A DNA stretch of 64,000 bases. Origin: Formicarius rufipectus (lineage: Eukaryota > Chordata > Aves > Passeriformes > Formicariidae). Within the stretch, counting starts at the first letter, position 1, and every line of letters starts with the position of its first letter. The position numbers and the translations under genes were made by a program. The stretch spans positions 889,818 to 953,817 of the forward strand of contig VXAU01004384.1 in NCBI GenBank assembly GCA_013399695.1. The letters run 5' to 3'. Below, piece by piece: positions 1 to 13,500 of this stretch. Under the pieces are notes generated by a model. The model saw only the letters and a list, made by a program, of their open reading frames with translations, was not told the DNA's origin and did no database searches.

Positions 1-3000
1 AAGTTGGATAATGTGGCCTGGAATATGGTTGGCCTTGGTTCCCACAAGGGCACGTTGCTGACTTGTGCGAAGTTTAGGTTGGACTGTGGCAGTCCCAACT
101 CTCTGAGAGAGGTAGTTTGAATAAAACTTTCTAAAACTTGCCAGCTTCTGTCTTAGCCTGTAGAGAAGTGTTGGCTCAGACTACATTTCCAGAGATGCTC
201 TTACTGCTGCACCTTATTGAGGTGGCACTGTCAGACCTTCAGGGATGAATGCTGTGCCCTGAGCTTTTAGGTAGCACAAGTATTGTTCTATGTTTCTGTT
301 GTGTTTGGCTTTTTTTTTTTTTAGCAAGTACCCCTGCTTTGTGATTTGCTTGCACTTGTGTATGCCAGAGGACTTGAAAACTGTGAAAGAAACTATTTCC
401 TCCAGAAACAAGCATAAACAGTACTCCATTTTTGATATCTGATATGGAAAATTGTCTCTCTCAATGTGAATAGGATGAAGATCATCAAGGCTTTTATAGA
501 TCAGCTGATTAAAAGTTATACTGCTCTGTAAAGAAATAGCATCTATGTGGCTTGATGTAAACACATCCCTGTATAAAACAATTTTCTCTCATTTTGTTAA
601 CGTGTTTTTGTATCACAAAGAAGGCATATTAGGTGACTTAGTTCACCTTTCACCAGATGAACTGTCCCAGCACTGCTGTGCTGTTGTTCTGAGCTTCCTC
701 CAGGTTAGTTTTAAATGAATAGCAGACCTCCATGCTTAGATCATGGTCTGGATACTTCAGAACTACTTTTATACCCCACTGATATTTGCTAGGAATTAGA
801 AGGCTATACTATTATAAAAATTTGACATGAAGGAAAAAAAAAAGACTGTCATATACTAACTTTGTACTCTGATACACTGCAGATTATTTAATCTAGCTTA
901 TCTAGTAGGTCTGCTATAAAAGTCAAAGATATCATGATTTTCCTTATTTGAATCAGAAGACCTTTTGGTGTACCTGTCCTTGGCTTGAAGAACTTTAGCT
1001 GCACTATGAACATGTGAGATACCTGTGTAAGGAAATAAGGTATATCACTTGACTCCACAAATGAACAGTCTGTAGCACAGAATGGAAAATAATCTTCAAG
1101 AAGTTAGTTTGACTGCCTGTATGGTGAGATGGATATGGGCATTAACCTTAATTATAGTGTTTTGCCAGCACAAGATCTAGCACAGCAGGGTTTTATGCCT
1201 GTGATTGCTGCTCATGGGACAGACTGGCTGTGTTTCCCTTTCATTAGCTCTTGTAAAATTATCAGAAACTCTCCTTCAGTCTTCTCTGTGTGTGTTTGCT
1301 TTTGGGAATCGGAGTATGACAGAATTCACATTTGGCAGGGACGTTCTGTCAGATGAAAAGGGTGCAGCTGGGAAGATAAAGGTCAAAGGAAATGATCAAA
1401 TATGTAGATTTAGTTAGGGCCATTTGAGAGCTCGCTGATGGTGAGGGAGAGAAGGTCACCAGTATTGCTTGACTCTTGCCTTAGTTTGGGTCGTATCAGT
1501 TTGTCTGATACAAAAGCATTTGCAGTACAGGGAGTTAAACTGTGGAACAGGAACAGAAATAGAAAGAATATTTTAAAAGCAGGGAGAGCAGCAAAGGTCA
1601 GCTTGACTCTGCACCTAAATTTGGCAGCAGGGTGCAGAGCTCAGTCTGTCAGACATCTGAAGAACTCATTTGTTTGCGGAGTTACCTGAGCTTTTGATTG
1701 GCAGCGTTACCTGATGCGTTCCTTTGCTGCTCCGTGTTCACTTTCAATGCACAGCATGCTATTTTTGCACTTTTGAACAGAGATGCAATGTTCTGTGGCT
1801 TTATGATAAGAGACTAATGTAAGCTTTAAGTAAAATACAGAAGAAAAGGAAAAAAAATCTGCTTAACAGGCCAAAAATAAGCATTATATGTTATTTCTAA
1901 CTAGTGTTCAGCTGAGAATTCACTATAAAAATTTCTAAAGTCTGAAATATATCGGTGGATAGTAGATGGTAAAGATTTTTGTCAATGCTTGTATGTTTCT
2001 TTTAAAGGTCAAAAAAAACCATAAAGAAAATTTGAAAACATTCATGTAAATCATTCCTGGAATGTGTCCAAGTGGCTTTTATCTCCTGGCTCTTTTTTTT
2101 TCTTTTTTTTTTTTAAGAGCTGTAGGATGTAACACCACTTTTTCTCCACACCAGGAATTCGGGGAGAGGGAGAAACTAGGGAATGAAAAAGGGATTCTGT
2201 TCCTCTTTCACTAGAGACTACAAGATGACACCAACTGGTTGACTAGCTTAAGGATGTTACTGGGGATAACCAAAGCATGTTTTGGTGCTTCTGAGATTCC
2301 TTGTAATATTGGGTAATGGGAAACAAAAGACCTAGTGGTGTTTGTAACTTTCACACTTGGAATAAAATCTGTGAAGCTGACACAGTTGTATGTGAGTTAG
2401 AGAGGATGGGAAAAAGAGAATGGCAACAGATTAATTGATCAAATGAAGTTAGTGGAAACTCACCCTCCCTTTTCTTCTCTCTGACCAAAGTGCTGTTTGT
2501 GTTTAGGCTTTTTCTTACAAACTGGTACTCTTTTTTCCCCCATCCCCCCAATTCTTTTTAATGTCAGAGCCTTCCAAGCAGTAATTTGACAAATGACAAG
2601 GAAACTTCCATCTGAGAACTCGTTGTGCAGAGTGCCTGCCTCCCTCAGTGACCTGATGCTCCCAGGGTGGCCAGTGCCTGTCTGCACCAGTTAACGTGCT
2701 GGCCCACGGTCACAGATGTGATCACATCCCCCCCAGTCTGGACAAGGGCCAAACTGGGCTCTCAGATACTAATCCACTCAGCATCCCTGGCTCTGTGTGC
2801 TGCAGAGTGCCTGTCCCTACCCTCTACCATGGCCTCTTTTCCTGAGTGCAAGGGTTGCCTTTTCCTCCTGCCTGATGAAGTTTGAGCAATTCAGCCTCCA
2901 GCTTTCTCTTGCCTCCAGCTCTGGAGGCTACACAGGCAACCATTTAGGGCATGTGCTAATGGTGAGTGAAAAGAAGCAGATTTCACTGAAGGTGTTTACT

Positions 3001-4259
3001 TTTCTGGCTGTTACCAGTAGGATGTGTAGGCAAAATTAATAAATCCCATGCACAGTTTTGTTGGAACGATTCCTTACCTTAATATCCCTTCTGGTACCTA
3101 ACCATGTTTGTGCATTTATTTATTTTCCTCATTCTCCTGGCACATTGCCTTTCTTAGACTGCCTGTTTCTGGAGTTTCTGGTTAGCATCCAGCCAGCAGA
3201 AGCAACACTTTGTTGGGCAGTTCTGCCACGGTATCAGTGTCCTTTCAGGAAGGACAAATCAAAATAATTGGAGGGGAAATCATCATACTTCTCTGAAACT
3301 AAATGAATTAATTCCACAGATTTTCATCATCTCTTTTCACAGTAGATAGTCTGAATCAAAAGGGCTGTGTAAGTATTTAGGGTGTGGTAGACAAATTACC
3401 TTGGAGCCTTGATTTTGAGATTTCAGAGCTTTTACTCTGAAGAAAATCATCACTTTCTTTGCAGCCAAGCCAGAGCATTCAGCAACACCCAAGGAATCGC
3501 TAGTGTAGAAACTGATCTACAAATTGGCTCCTATAATAGGAATTTGTTTGCTAAACCTGAGACACTGCAGGGAAAGTCAAGGAGGGGAGGATATGGGCTT
3601 ATGAAAACTGGTCATTAGTGTTAATGGATCTTGCAATGTATGAGGAAATACCTATCAGATTTTAGAATAGCATAAGCCCTGGAATACTCTTCTCATCTTG
3701 AGAGCGTGTGCAGGTTTAGCAAAGAGGGTCTTCACATAGTTGTCTGGAATTGTCCATAAAAGAGAAAGAGAGTGGAAAAGCAATTGATGATGTTTCTTCC
3801 TCCGATTCTGTCCCCACATCAATACTTAGGACTGACTGTGCTGGTACTTCTGCTGATAAAGAGTAAACTGTCAGTGTCTTCAGTGCCCAGCGTAGGAGAT
3901 CTGGTGTATAGTTGCAACTTCATTTAATAAATAGAAACGAAGCTTCACTAACTTGAGTGTGATCACAGAGTACTCATAGAGAGCGATATAACTCTCATAT
4001 TTACAAACATGCAACTGCTTTCTGCTCTCTAGTTTGAAAATTTATTTTCAAGAGGTTGCTTCTATTTATAAGTGCCAGAAGAATACTGAGGCAGTCAGCT
4101 GCTCTCTTCCCTTACCATTTGCAGTGTTACCATATACAAATCACAACTTTGTAATTGTGATTCCCGCCTTGAGTACCCTGAAAAATTGTCTCCTAATTGA
4201 ATAATTGTGGTGGTTCTTTGTTTGCTTTTTTTTTTTCCTTTTAAAATACATATTTGCAG
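1..4259 (+). other. ZNF827: ZNF827 intron upstream of first visible exon (5' end outside window)
   Basis: Single-copy AT-rich DNA with no exon I can support. The only structure is homopolymer tracts, such as T runs near 310 and 2093-2114. The reading frames found here are short and have no protein-like composition. The intron ends in a T-rich polypyrimidine tract (about 4221-4240) and a CAG acceptor at 4257-4259. Confidence 0.85.
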
Positions 4260-4508
4260 CTGAGAGTTTCAAGGAAACCCAGATGATCAAGATAAAGGAA
4301 GAACCAATGGAAGTTGACATTCATGACTCACAGGCCTCGGTGTCACCCAGCCAGCCCAGCCAAACCGTTGGCTACAGCACTTTATTAGGGCGAGACATGA
4401 GCGAGCGGATACAGAAGGCACCGGAAGGCCGCGTGCTCCCCGAAAGAAATCTGTTCAGCCAAGATATATCAGTGAAGATGGCATCTGAGCTGCTCTTCCA
4501 GTTATCAG
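4260..4508 (+). CDS. ZNF827: ZNF827 exon: SUMO-motif / KMASELL module
   Basis: An exon of 249 nt (83 codons). It enters with 2 nt of a split codon and leaves with 1 nt of one, so it is symmetric. The acceptor is ...TTTGCAG and the donor is AG|GTAAGA. The peptide starts AESFKETQ and contains IKIKEEPMEV, which fits the sumoylation consensus (hydrophobic-Lys-x-Glu). It ends with QDISVKMASELLFQLS, which I know as a module recurring several times in full-length ZNF827. Only one copy is visible here. The exon has no zinc finger and belongs to the linker between the N-terminal and C-terminal finger clusters. Being symmetric, it could be skipped without a frameshift. Confidence 0.95.
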
Positions 4509-7500
4509 GTAAGAGCAGTGGAACCTGTCAGTTGTTGAATTTAAGGAACAAAGCGAGATTTTTGTATAACCATTAAGGGGCTATGAAAGTGGGAGATCAC
4601 CAAGGCTGAAAACTAATGGGAATTAGAGCCCTTTTACCCTCACATTTGAAACACAGAAGCCTTGCCAAATGTCCCCCATTGTCAGCATATGCTTTAAAGC
4701 ACTGTGCCAATCAGGTCAGGTTCACAGTATCTGAATGGAATTGGAAAAGCCAGAGTTCAACTCCTGTCCTTTTGAAAGCTAATTAAATAATTTGTGACAA
4801 CTGGTTTGGCCCAGGCCTTGGAGTATGGGGGAACCTATAGAGGGCAGTGACTGGCCTAAATGGCCAGTGGCTGCAGAAGACAGTGCTCCTGGGGCTGCAC
4901 TGTCCAGTTCTCTTGGCAAAGAAGGTGAACCACAAAGGCAATGGCACCAGCAGTGTGCTTAACGAACACTTGTATTGCACACTTTGCATGGAGCACTTAC
5001 AGCAATATGTGAAGCTAAAAAAATGTGTTGGGTGTTGAATAAAGTCATTCCCATTCTCTAATCATGCTTGAACCAGTTACTCTAAACTACACTTTGCTAT
5101 GCTGTTATCTGAAAGCATTAAAACAGTTCTGCTGAATAAAGTCTGAGAGGGAATATATGTTATATGCTAATCACAGAAAAATATGTATGTTCCTCTGCAG
5201 AAAAGGTGAGCAAAGAACACAACCACAATAAAGACAACACCGTCAGAACTACAGCCAGGTAAGTACATCCCATTGTTACCTGCAGAGCTGTACTGTAGAG
5301 ATAGCATTGCTTCATTTTGCCTTGTGAACTCAAATGTGTCTGTCCCCTGCAAACATGACCTGATACTATAAATGTAAGATATTTTCATGAGTAATGTAAC
5401 CTATATCTGAAAAATTGCAGCTATAGATCTGATTGCTTTGAGTTAAAGCCCTGTGGGCCAAAATGACTGTTCTCCACTGATCAAGTATTCACACATCATT
5501 TTAAGAATTATTTATTCTACTTTTTTCAACAAAAGCTGAAACTTTAAAAAAAAAAAAGTGGTATATGCAGTGCTTGAGTGCAAATCAGGCTAAGAAAGTG
5601 GATTTTAAGACATGGACCAATGTAAATAGAGGTGATTTTGATTCTTCTGTCAAACTTGATTTCTTTAAAAAATTCCAGTTTAGTATTTCTGTCATCTCAA
5701 TACATTCAAAGATGAATTTTTAAAAGTCAAACTGCTAACAAAACATTTCTTAAACATCACATTAATACAATTTAAATTATCCAGGAATTAAAAACATGAT
5801 CCAATTGTAGCACATGCTATTAAAGAAATGTGCGCTTAACGGTACTGTGGCTGGGAACAAGCACATGAGTTGTTTACACATATGTGAGCTGCGAGGTGAG
5901 GGGTCCCTAAGGGAAAATTCAAAGCTCTTATGCAATAAGTGCTAGCTAGAATTGGTGAAGACTTGAGTGCCCATGGTGAGGAGCAGGCAGAAACTGGCAA
6001 GGAGAAACTGATTTCCTACCTGAAAGTTCCCTGATTATTGTGGATGGGTTGGAGACTGAGCACACTGAAGTGACGAAGAATTCCCTCAGAGATAGAGTGG
6101 GATGCTCTGTGGCTCTGCAGCCCCTTCTGCAGAAGTTCTCAGTGTTCAGCACATGGTAGCTTCAAACAACTTCGTCAGACCGAACTGAAAAGTGTGTCAA
6201 CTGCAAAGAAAAGATCTCTAAAAAGAATTGTTCCTAAATTTCTGGGCCTATACCATTTGTTTGTGGTAGCTGTAATATAAATATTTTTGTTTTAATAAAC
6301 TGACCAACTCAGTAAATGTACACTAGGGACTTTTTCATGTTACCAGTTGAAAGATAATTAAATTGAGCATTTAGCTTCTGGTTACAGTGAGTGCTTCCTA
6401 TGTTTGCTAGTCGGGAATCTGTGGGATATGCAGCCTGCATAGCCTGTGACTACGTACAAGGCATAAACTTGAGATACAAATGAAGATAAAGGTCCATATT
6501 GTCCAACTGCTCATTAACCATCCAGTGCACATTGCAGGAAGGGGGTGACAGATATTTGAAAGTAGATTTCAGTGTCTCATGATGTTCCCAGCAGGACTGA
6601 TGTGAGAATCCAGAGCTACTTTGGGATCTATCAAAGATAATTCAAATGGGAAAGGTTGAGGACAGTTCAAAGATAACTTCCCCTTCTTCTGGCTGCCAAC
6701 TTTTAAGAGGGCAGCACAGTTGGCTGTTGTCAAGCTTGTGCTGAGTTTTACCGAGATGTTCTTATAGTGCCTGCTACCCATCAGGGGATGAAATGCTGAG
6801 TGCCTGGTTCAGTTTATCCGGGTGCATATTTATCAACAGAAGACATGAATGAGGAGAGCTTCTAAAGGGGAAGTGAGTCAGTCTACTAACTCCTGTAAGT
6901 TCAAACAGATTGACTTGAAAGACCTTGCCAAAAACCCCCCACCCAAAACCAAACACCTGGAAGTCTTTACTGGTAAGGGTATGACGCCTTCTCAAAAATA
7001 GAATGTGATGGAGCAGCCAGTGGAGGATAGAGGCACTTGGACTGCATTAAGAAAACATGTGGTGTTGCAGTTTGGCTCACCAACCCACATCTGGAGTAAT
7101 GACAGAAAGGCATGTGAATCACAGTTGCTATGTGAGATTTGCTGACAGCTGCAGAGAGCCAAGGTGAGGTCAGTGTTGTCCACTTGTGAGTAACTGGGGA
7201 GCTGAAAGATTAAGCTGTGTCACTGGTGAGTCCTAAATCAGCAAAACCTAGCAAGATGAGGTACATGAGCACTTTTTGCTGTCTTATTCCTTATTAACTT
7301 TTCTAACTGTCACCTATCTGTTGCTGTTCCTCCTGGGAGTATTCCTGGACTTTGCGAGCATTTACTTCCATATGACTTTGCTTAAACAGCCGAAACTGGC
7401 AAGGATTCCTCATGGTTCAATGGCTGAGGGAGATGGTAGAGCCTGCCATCTGTGAGAAGACAGAAAGTGGAGAAGCCAAAGTGATCTGGAAGTGAGTACG

Positions 7501-10500
7501 CCAGCGTAGGATGCCAAGATAAGTTGCTTTCATCTAGAGAACTATGTAGCCATGAAACTGGAAAAGTACAGCCAGAGGAAAAAAATCCTAAAGCCTAAAC
7601 TTCATCAGAAAGGACTTTGCACAGTGATTGAGAACAATGTATGTAACTTCTTACTATGAAGCAGGAGCTCCTCCCTCCATACTTTGCACTGGGAATTGGA
7701 GGACATATCTGCTGAAATAGAAGTAGTAGTAGGGCCAACACTGAAGAGTTTCAGCTGCCATTCTAGGGGAAGGCAGAAAAGAGGTATCCAAGGCTGAGTC
7801 TGTAATTCACCAGAGACCAATGGAGGAGAGGGAAATCCTTGGGATACACCACAATGCAACCTTCAGCAGCAACCTGCTCATGATATATGGCCTAGGCTGA
7901 AATAGATAAGCCCTGCACCATCCACTTGCTTAGAAACAGCAATGAGCAGTGTCCCCATGACTGAATCTGAGGCACAAGCAGGACGGCCAACAAGGAAACC
8001 TGGGCGGATTACAAGATTTTGAAGAGTTACAATAGTAATAAAACATTTTTTATTGATGTTTTTCTTTCAAATCATTATTAAACCAGCGAGAGGAATGTTG
8101 CAATAAATCATGCCATATTTTTATACAGTGTCAGTCTGTTTCGTATTATGTCACTCCTGAGTGGGAGTGTGAGTCTTGGAAGAAGTTAAGTTTTGCACAT
8201 ATGGGTTGGAGCTGTTTTGTTTTATCCTGTTCACTTGTCGTCTTGAGGTTGATGCATTGTTCAGCTATCAGCATACACTGTTCAGTTTTGGGGCAACTTC
8301 ATGCCTTACCCTTCAAGACAACCCAATGTTGACTGTTTATGGTTATGTTCAAACTTTTGTAGAAATACCAAAATAGCCCATTAACTGTCACATATGGAAC
8401 AGAGCAAAATGAATAATGTCCAAAAAGACTTACTGAGAATGTAAGCCATGTGATTGCCAAAAGTGTTTCATGATCAACTTAACTAATTAATAACAAGTCT
8501 CCCAAAGGCAGAAGGGATCTGCTTGAGAATACAAGTGACTTGGTGGAGAACACCTTGTTTGCTCCCTGCAGAAGAACTGCAGGAGGGAAAACACAGCCAA
8601 GTGCCATTATTTGGACAGGCACCTTGGATGTCTGGACTGGTGGGGTCAGCTTGGCTGGTGCTGCTGCCACAAACTCCGAGTTTGGACTACCCACTGTGCA
8701 ATGCTTTACAATGTGTTCTTTACCTTGGAAAAGTTCTTGGATTTTATTACTGAATAAGAACAGGCTGCAGAAATGATCTGTCCTCCTGTCCTGCACCTTT
8801 AAAACAACTACTATACACCAGCCTGTTAAGGATTCTCAAATGAGAGATCAGATGTAATGTAATTCTCACTTTGCTTAGAAGAAATTAGTAGTTTGCATGC
8901 AGATTGAAAACACAGCCTTAGAAAACAGTTTTCCAAGGAAGACTTGTTTTCCATTTTGAATTTTTCAATGTACTTCTTCCTGATGTCTGTCTGTACTGTA
9001 GACAAGAAATTCTTATTTCTGTTACAATCTTTAATTGAGCAGAAAACAAATACTTTGACAGAAATGCTGTTTCAAATACCATTGAAATTAACTTTTTCCT
9101 GACTGTTAAATAAAACCAAAGCAAGATATGCTTTTGGGAGTTAAGTAGCTGATCATTTTTCTACTTAATACTCTTTGGGAGGTACCCATTCACTCAACTT
9201 TATGTGAATTGTTTTCTGCTTTAAAAATCAAACTCATGGAGTTATTTTCATTCATGGAATGCCTTGTCAGAATAGAACTATTCAGGATCTTAACCTAAGA
9301 CTTGAAAAGTTTGGTTTTAAAGATAACTACTGTGTGCCTCAGATTATTAAATAATACTTTATACCTTTCCTGATTGCCCTCTCCCAATATGACAATGTAA
9401 GTTTCTGAAGTGTTAATTTTAATGATCCATATTGTATTGTGATATAGCAAATCTAAGGTGTTGAAATGTAGCTAAAAGCCTTTTTTGAGGACTAGAGTTT
9501 GCACTCTGAGATGCAATTTTATGAAAGCAAGCTGCTTTTCCACAACTTGCCTCATGGTCTGCTTATCTTTCAGCATGAATTCTGTAAATGAGACTGGGCT
9601 TTTAACAAGATGGTATTTGTTACAATATTAAGACGCTGGGGTCAGAAATAATTTTTTTTCTGTTAACTGCTGTTTTCTTTAAAAAAAGGCATCTTGTTTT
9701 TCCCTATAGCCCTTTCTTTTCTGAAGACTCATTTAGACAATCACCATTCACTTCCAACTCAAAAGATCTCCTGCCTAATGAAACTACTCTTCATGGAAGG
9801 ACATCTGCACCAGGTCAGACACCTTTTTCTTTGCTTACTTCCAGTTAATGTATCTTTTTAAAGTTTTCTTACTGTAAACTCCACCACCTGATCAATGCTC
9901 TTAAAACATAGTTCACTTTGTCAAAAGGCAACTATCTCTCCATGATTATTATTAAGAAGAAAAAGGAAAAAGATATTGCTGAAGCATTTGTACTAACAGT
10001 CTTAAAGTTGCTATTTCTATGAATTGTGCAATAGTCTGTAGCAGATTAAACTCAGCAAAACCAACAGGGGTTGGGGGAAGGGGATATGCATGTGTGTCCC
10101 CCAGATGTGAAGGAGCTGCACTGATGCTGAACTACTGTCTGCTCTTCTCCTGGCCCTGGCCATCTCCATCTCTCTGAGTACAGATGAAACATTTGCAGTA
10201 CATGTACGAGGGTGGCTGAGCTTGGCAATACAATTTTCCTGCTTTTAACAGTAATTTAGAACCTTTCTGGAAGGATGTGGAGTTCTTGAAACATACAAAA
10301 AGCCTCACTATCTGTGAGTACATTGCCATGGATTTTCTGAACTAGATGACAGACATTTTATGCCCAGATACAGCTTAGGTTATATTCTGCATTAAAATGG
10401 AAAATCTAGGCATGTAACAATACTATTCAAGGTCGCACTGAACACATGCAAAAACTTGATATGTGCCTTTTACTGTCCTGTTGCAAAATAACTCGTTTGC

Positions 10501-13500
10501 TAGTTCACTGCTATCTGTTCTTAAATTAATAGCTCTTGGGTTCTAAAGGTCAGTAATTACACAGTCAGCCATAGGGGGGGTTATTCACCTTTTCTTAGCA
10601 ATCAATAAAGTTTTGGGCACGTTACTGCTAATTTTCAGCTATAGACTGTCATTTAATTTACAACTTAACAGACCCTTCATTTTTTTTAATGCTTGAATAG
10701 TCATTTGACAGCTTGTGAAGTGGCAGATGAGGGTAAGAGCTAGATGCTGTCTCAGGGTAAATATGCATAGCAAAAAGGAAAAAAAACGTGGCATAAGGAC
10801 AAGGGTCTTCAGGCTAGCTGCAGACAGAGTTTTGCAAGGAAGTAGTGGGCTTTTTAACTTTGGGTGAGGAGAAGCAGATCAGGTGTGGGGCTTTTAAGTA
10901 TTAAAATGTAAACCAGGTTAGCACTTCAATCCTGGCTTTTGACCTTGGCATAACATGGAATATTCATATGCCCATATGCCCAGATGAAAGATGAGAACTC
11001 ATAGACTCCTCAGGCAGTGCTCAATACCTCAGAGGACATGGCCTCTTGCAACAAGAGTCTTACATCATTCCAAGATGAATGCAATTTTAATTCTCTCTAA
11101 GACTTCATTTTAAGTGAGGCCACTAGAACTGTGGATGGGTTTTGGTGACATGTTTGATCTTCAGCTTAAAAGATGTAAAGTATCTACTTGGTTAGATCAT
11201 CCTGGAGTGTTAGAATGGCTTCTGAGGAACTGAGGTTTTGTGTGCTTATGCTGCTCTATAATCTGTTTTATGGAATATAAGTATTACCTTCATAGGTCTG
11301 TGTGTTATAATACATATTGCTGTGTGGCTATAAACTCTTAATACATAATAGCAGTATATTGAAACTTTTAAAAATGCCAGGTTTTTCTGCATTTTTATTT
11401 TTGGAGCAACTCTTGTCATTCCAAATATGTTGGGTTTTTTCTCAGCTTCGTAACAAATTCTTGAACCTGACATGCAACTTCACAGTCGCATCAAGAATGT
11501 GATTTAAATTTTTAATCAATTATGATATTCATGTAAAAAACCAGCAGAATACACAGATAAATTTCCTACCAGTTTCAGCTTTGCAAGAAGAAATAGCCTA
11601 GGTAGTGCTATGGATAGCTAAGAAGAAACTTTATCCCTTCAAATAGCAGCATAAAGGAACAGTAACAAAGAATTGTAAAAGGCCACGCGGAAAATGCTGT
11701 GAAAATGTGTATATAGTCTCCTGTGGAAAAATGCTTTCCCTTGAGATTTGTTTTGGGTTACTTTGTCCCTGAAACAGGACAGTAAGACGTAGAAAAGAAA
11801 CAGGAAATTCCAAGTCCAGTGTCACCTTCAAGCCCTCAACTAAAATCCAAGCAGTTTAACTGCTAATGGCCATGAGTGTTTCCTTTAGCAGTGCCCATGT
11901 CAAACTCTGTGCTCCTGTCAGCACATCCAGCAGAGCCTGGTGACCCAGAGTGGGCTCTGAGCTGCTGCTCTGTGCTGACTCTCTGCAGCCAGCCTTGATT
12001 CAGGCAGGCAGAGGGGCATAGGGAAGCCTGTGCTGCCGCTTGGTCTGCTGGCCTTGGTGGAACCTCGTGGACACACGGTGCTTCTTCTCAAGCAAGCACC
12101 AACGTGAGTGGTTGTATCCCTAGATTCCTGCCAGCTTTCTGTCTGCAGACTTTTTGGCACCCTAGCTGCAGAGGAATTAGGAAAAGTGGCACGAACAGGG
12201 GACAGTAAGACATTCCACGTGTCAAACTAGAGTCTTTTCTATAATAGGTAACCTTATGCAATCTTATTCATTACCAAGCTCCATCTTAAACCCCATCATC
12301 CTTATTATTGGTATGAGGACACTGATTCAGAAGCTCACCCTTTGAAGAGCTGTGACCATTCTCTTTTAAGCCCGAATTTATTCACAGCAAGTTCTACTTT
12401 TGTTGTTTCACCAGTGCTGTCCTTCAGCTTTGATAATTCTCCCTTGTGATGTTCACCATCTGATGTGCCATCTTGCATTCCTCTAATCCTGTCTTCATCT
12501 TGGAAGAGTAAGCCAGCCAGCATCTTTTAGTCTCTTTTAGTATGATAGGGTTTCCATTTCCTAGCCTTTTTCTGCCTTTGTTTAGGGAAATTAATTTCTG
12601 CAAATATGATTACTCGGAACTATGTATGCTCTTTTATAGGAGTTTTTACCAGTGATTTTTTCAGTGGCATTCAATCTTCTATTTGTATATTGGAAATGCC
12701 TCTCCTTATTAATCACAGCCTTTGTAACTAGAACATGCTGATGACTCTCTTGCTAATCAAATAGTAACATGTTTTTCTTTTCCTTTATAATTTCAGCTGA
12801 TGATTTCAGCATGCAACAGAAATTCTTGTTTTCCCACATTCTAGGCATATGACCTTGTAATCTGAATTGTTTCACTTGTTACTTTAGCTCTCAAGATTAT
12901 TTCTTTAATACTCTGAAATGTCTGCATATTGATATTGCTTTCATTAATGCAATTCTGCTTTGGTTGTTTTGTGTTGAAGCTATTAAAGAGGATTTTTGAG
13001 TACAAAGGGAACAAAGTTCACTCCCTGAGATTTAAGCTTAGTGGTCTCCTCAGTGCAAACCACTTTTCCTCATAGCCATTTTGTAAGAAAATTGCAACAT
13101 CAGGTATTTAAGTGGAAAAGCACTCTTTGTAGGGCATTAAGTATACAAGATCCCGAAGGAGCACAAAATAATTAGGAAAGATTATTAAAAGATGTGTGCA
13201 AGCAATGCACTGATCAGGGCCTTTAGTAGGGTGAGAGAAAAGAAGGCTAAATAAATAATGATATAGTGATGTATTTGGCCTGAAATAAAGGTGAAATATT
13301 CCTGATAGGCAGCAGTATCACAAGAAGGAAAGTCAGTTCTCATGTGGAAGCTTTTAGGTCTGGTACCCAAGGAAATAAGGAGGAAATCTCCAACAGGTGT
13401 CAGAAAGGGACTCATCAGACCCATGTAAGTCATGGGAGATCGTCCTGCTAATCTGTGGTGAATTCCTAATACTCTGAGAAGGGACAAAAGTGGTTTTCTC

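Noticed and set aside
6892..6960. C/A-rich segment considered as a repeat element
   Set aside because: Only a short A/C-rich patch with no repeat family match or unit structure.
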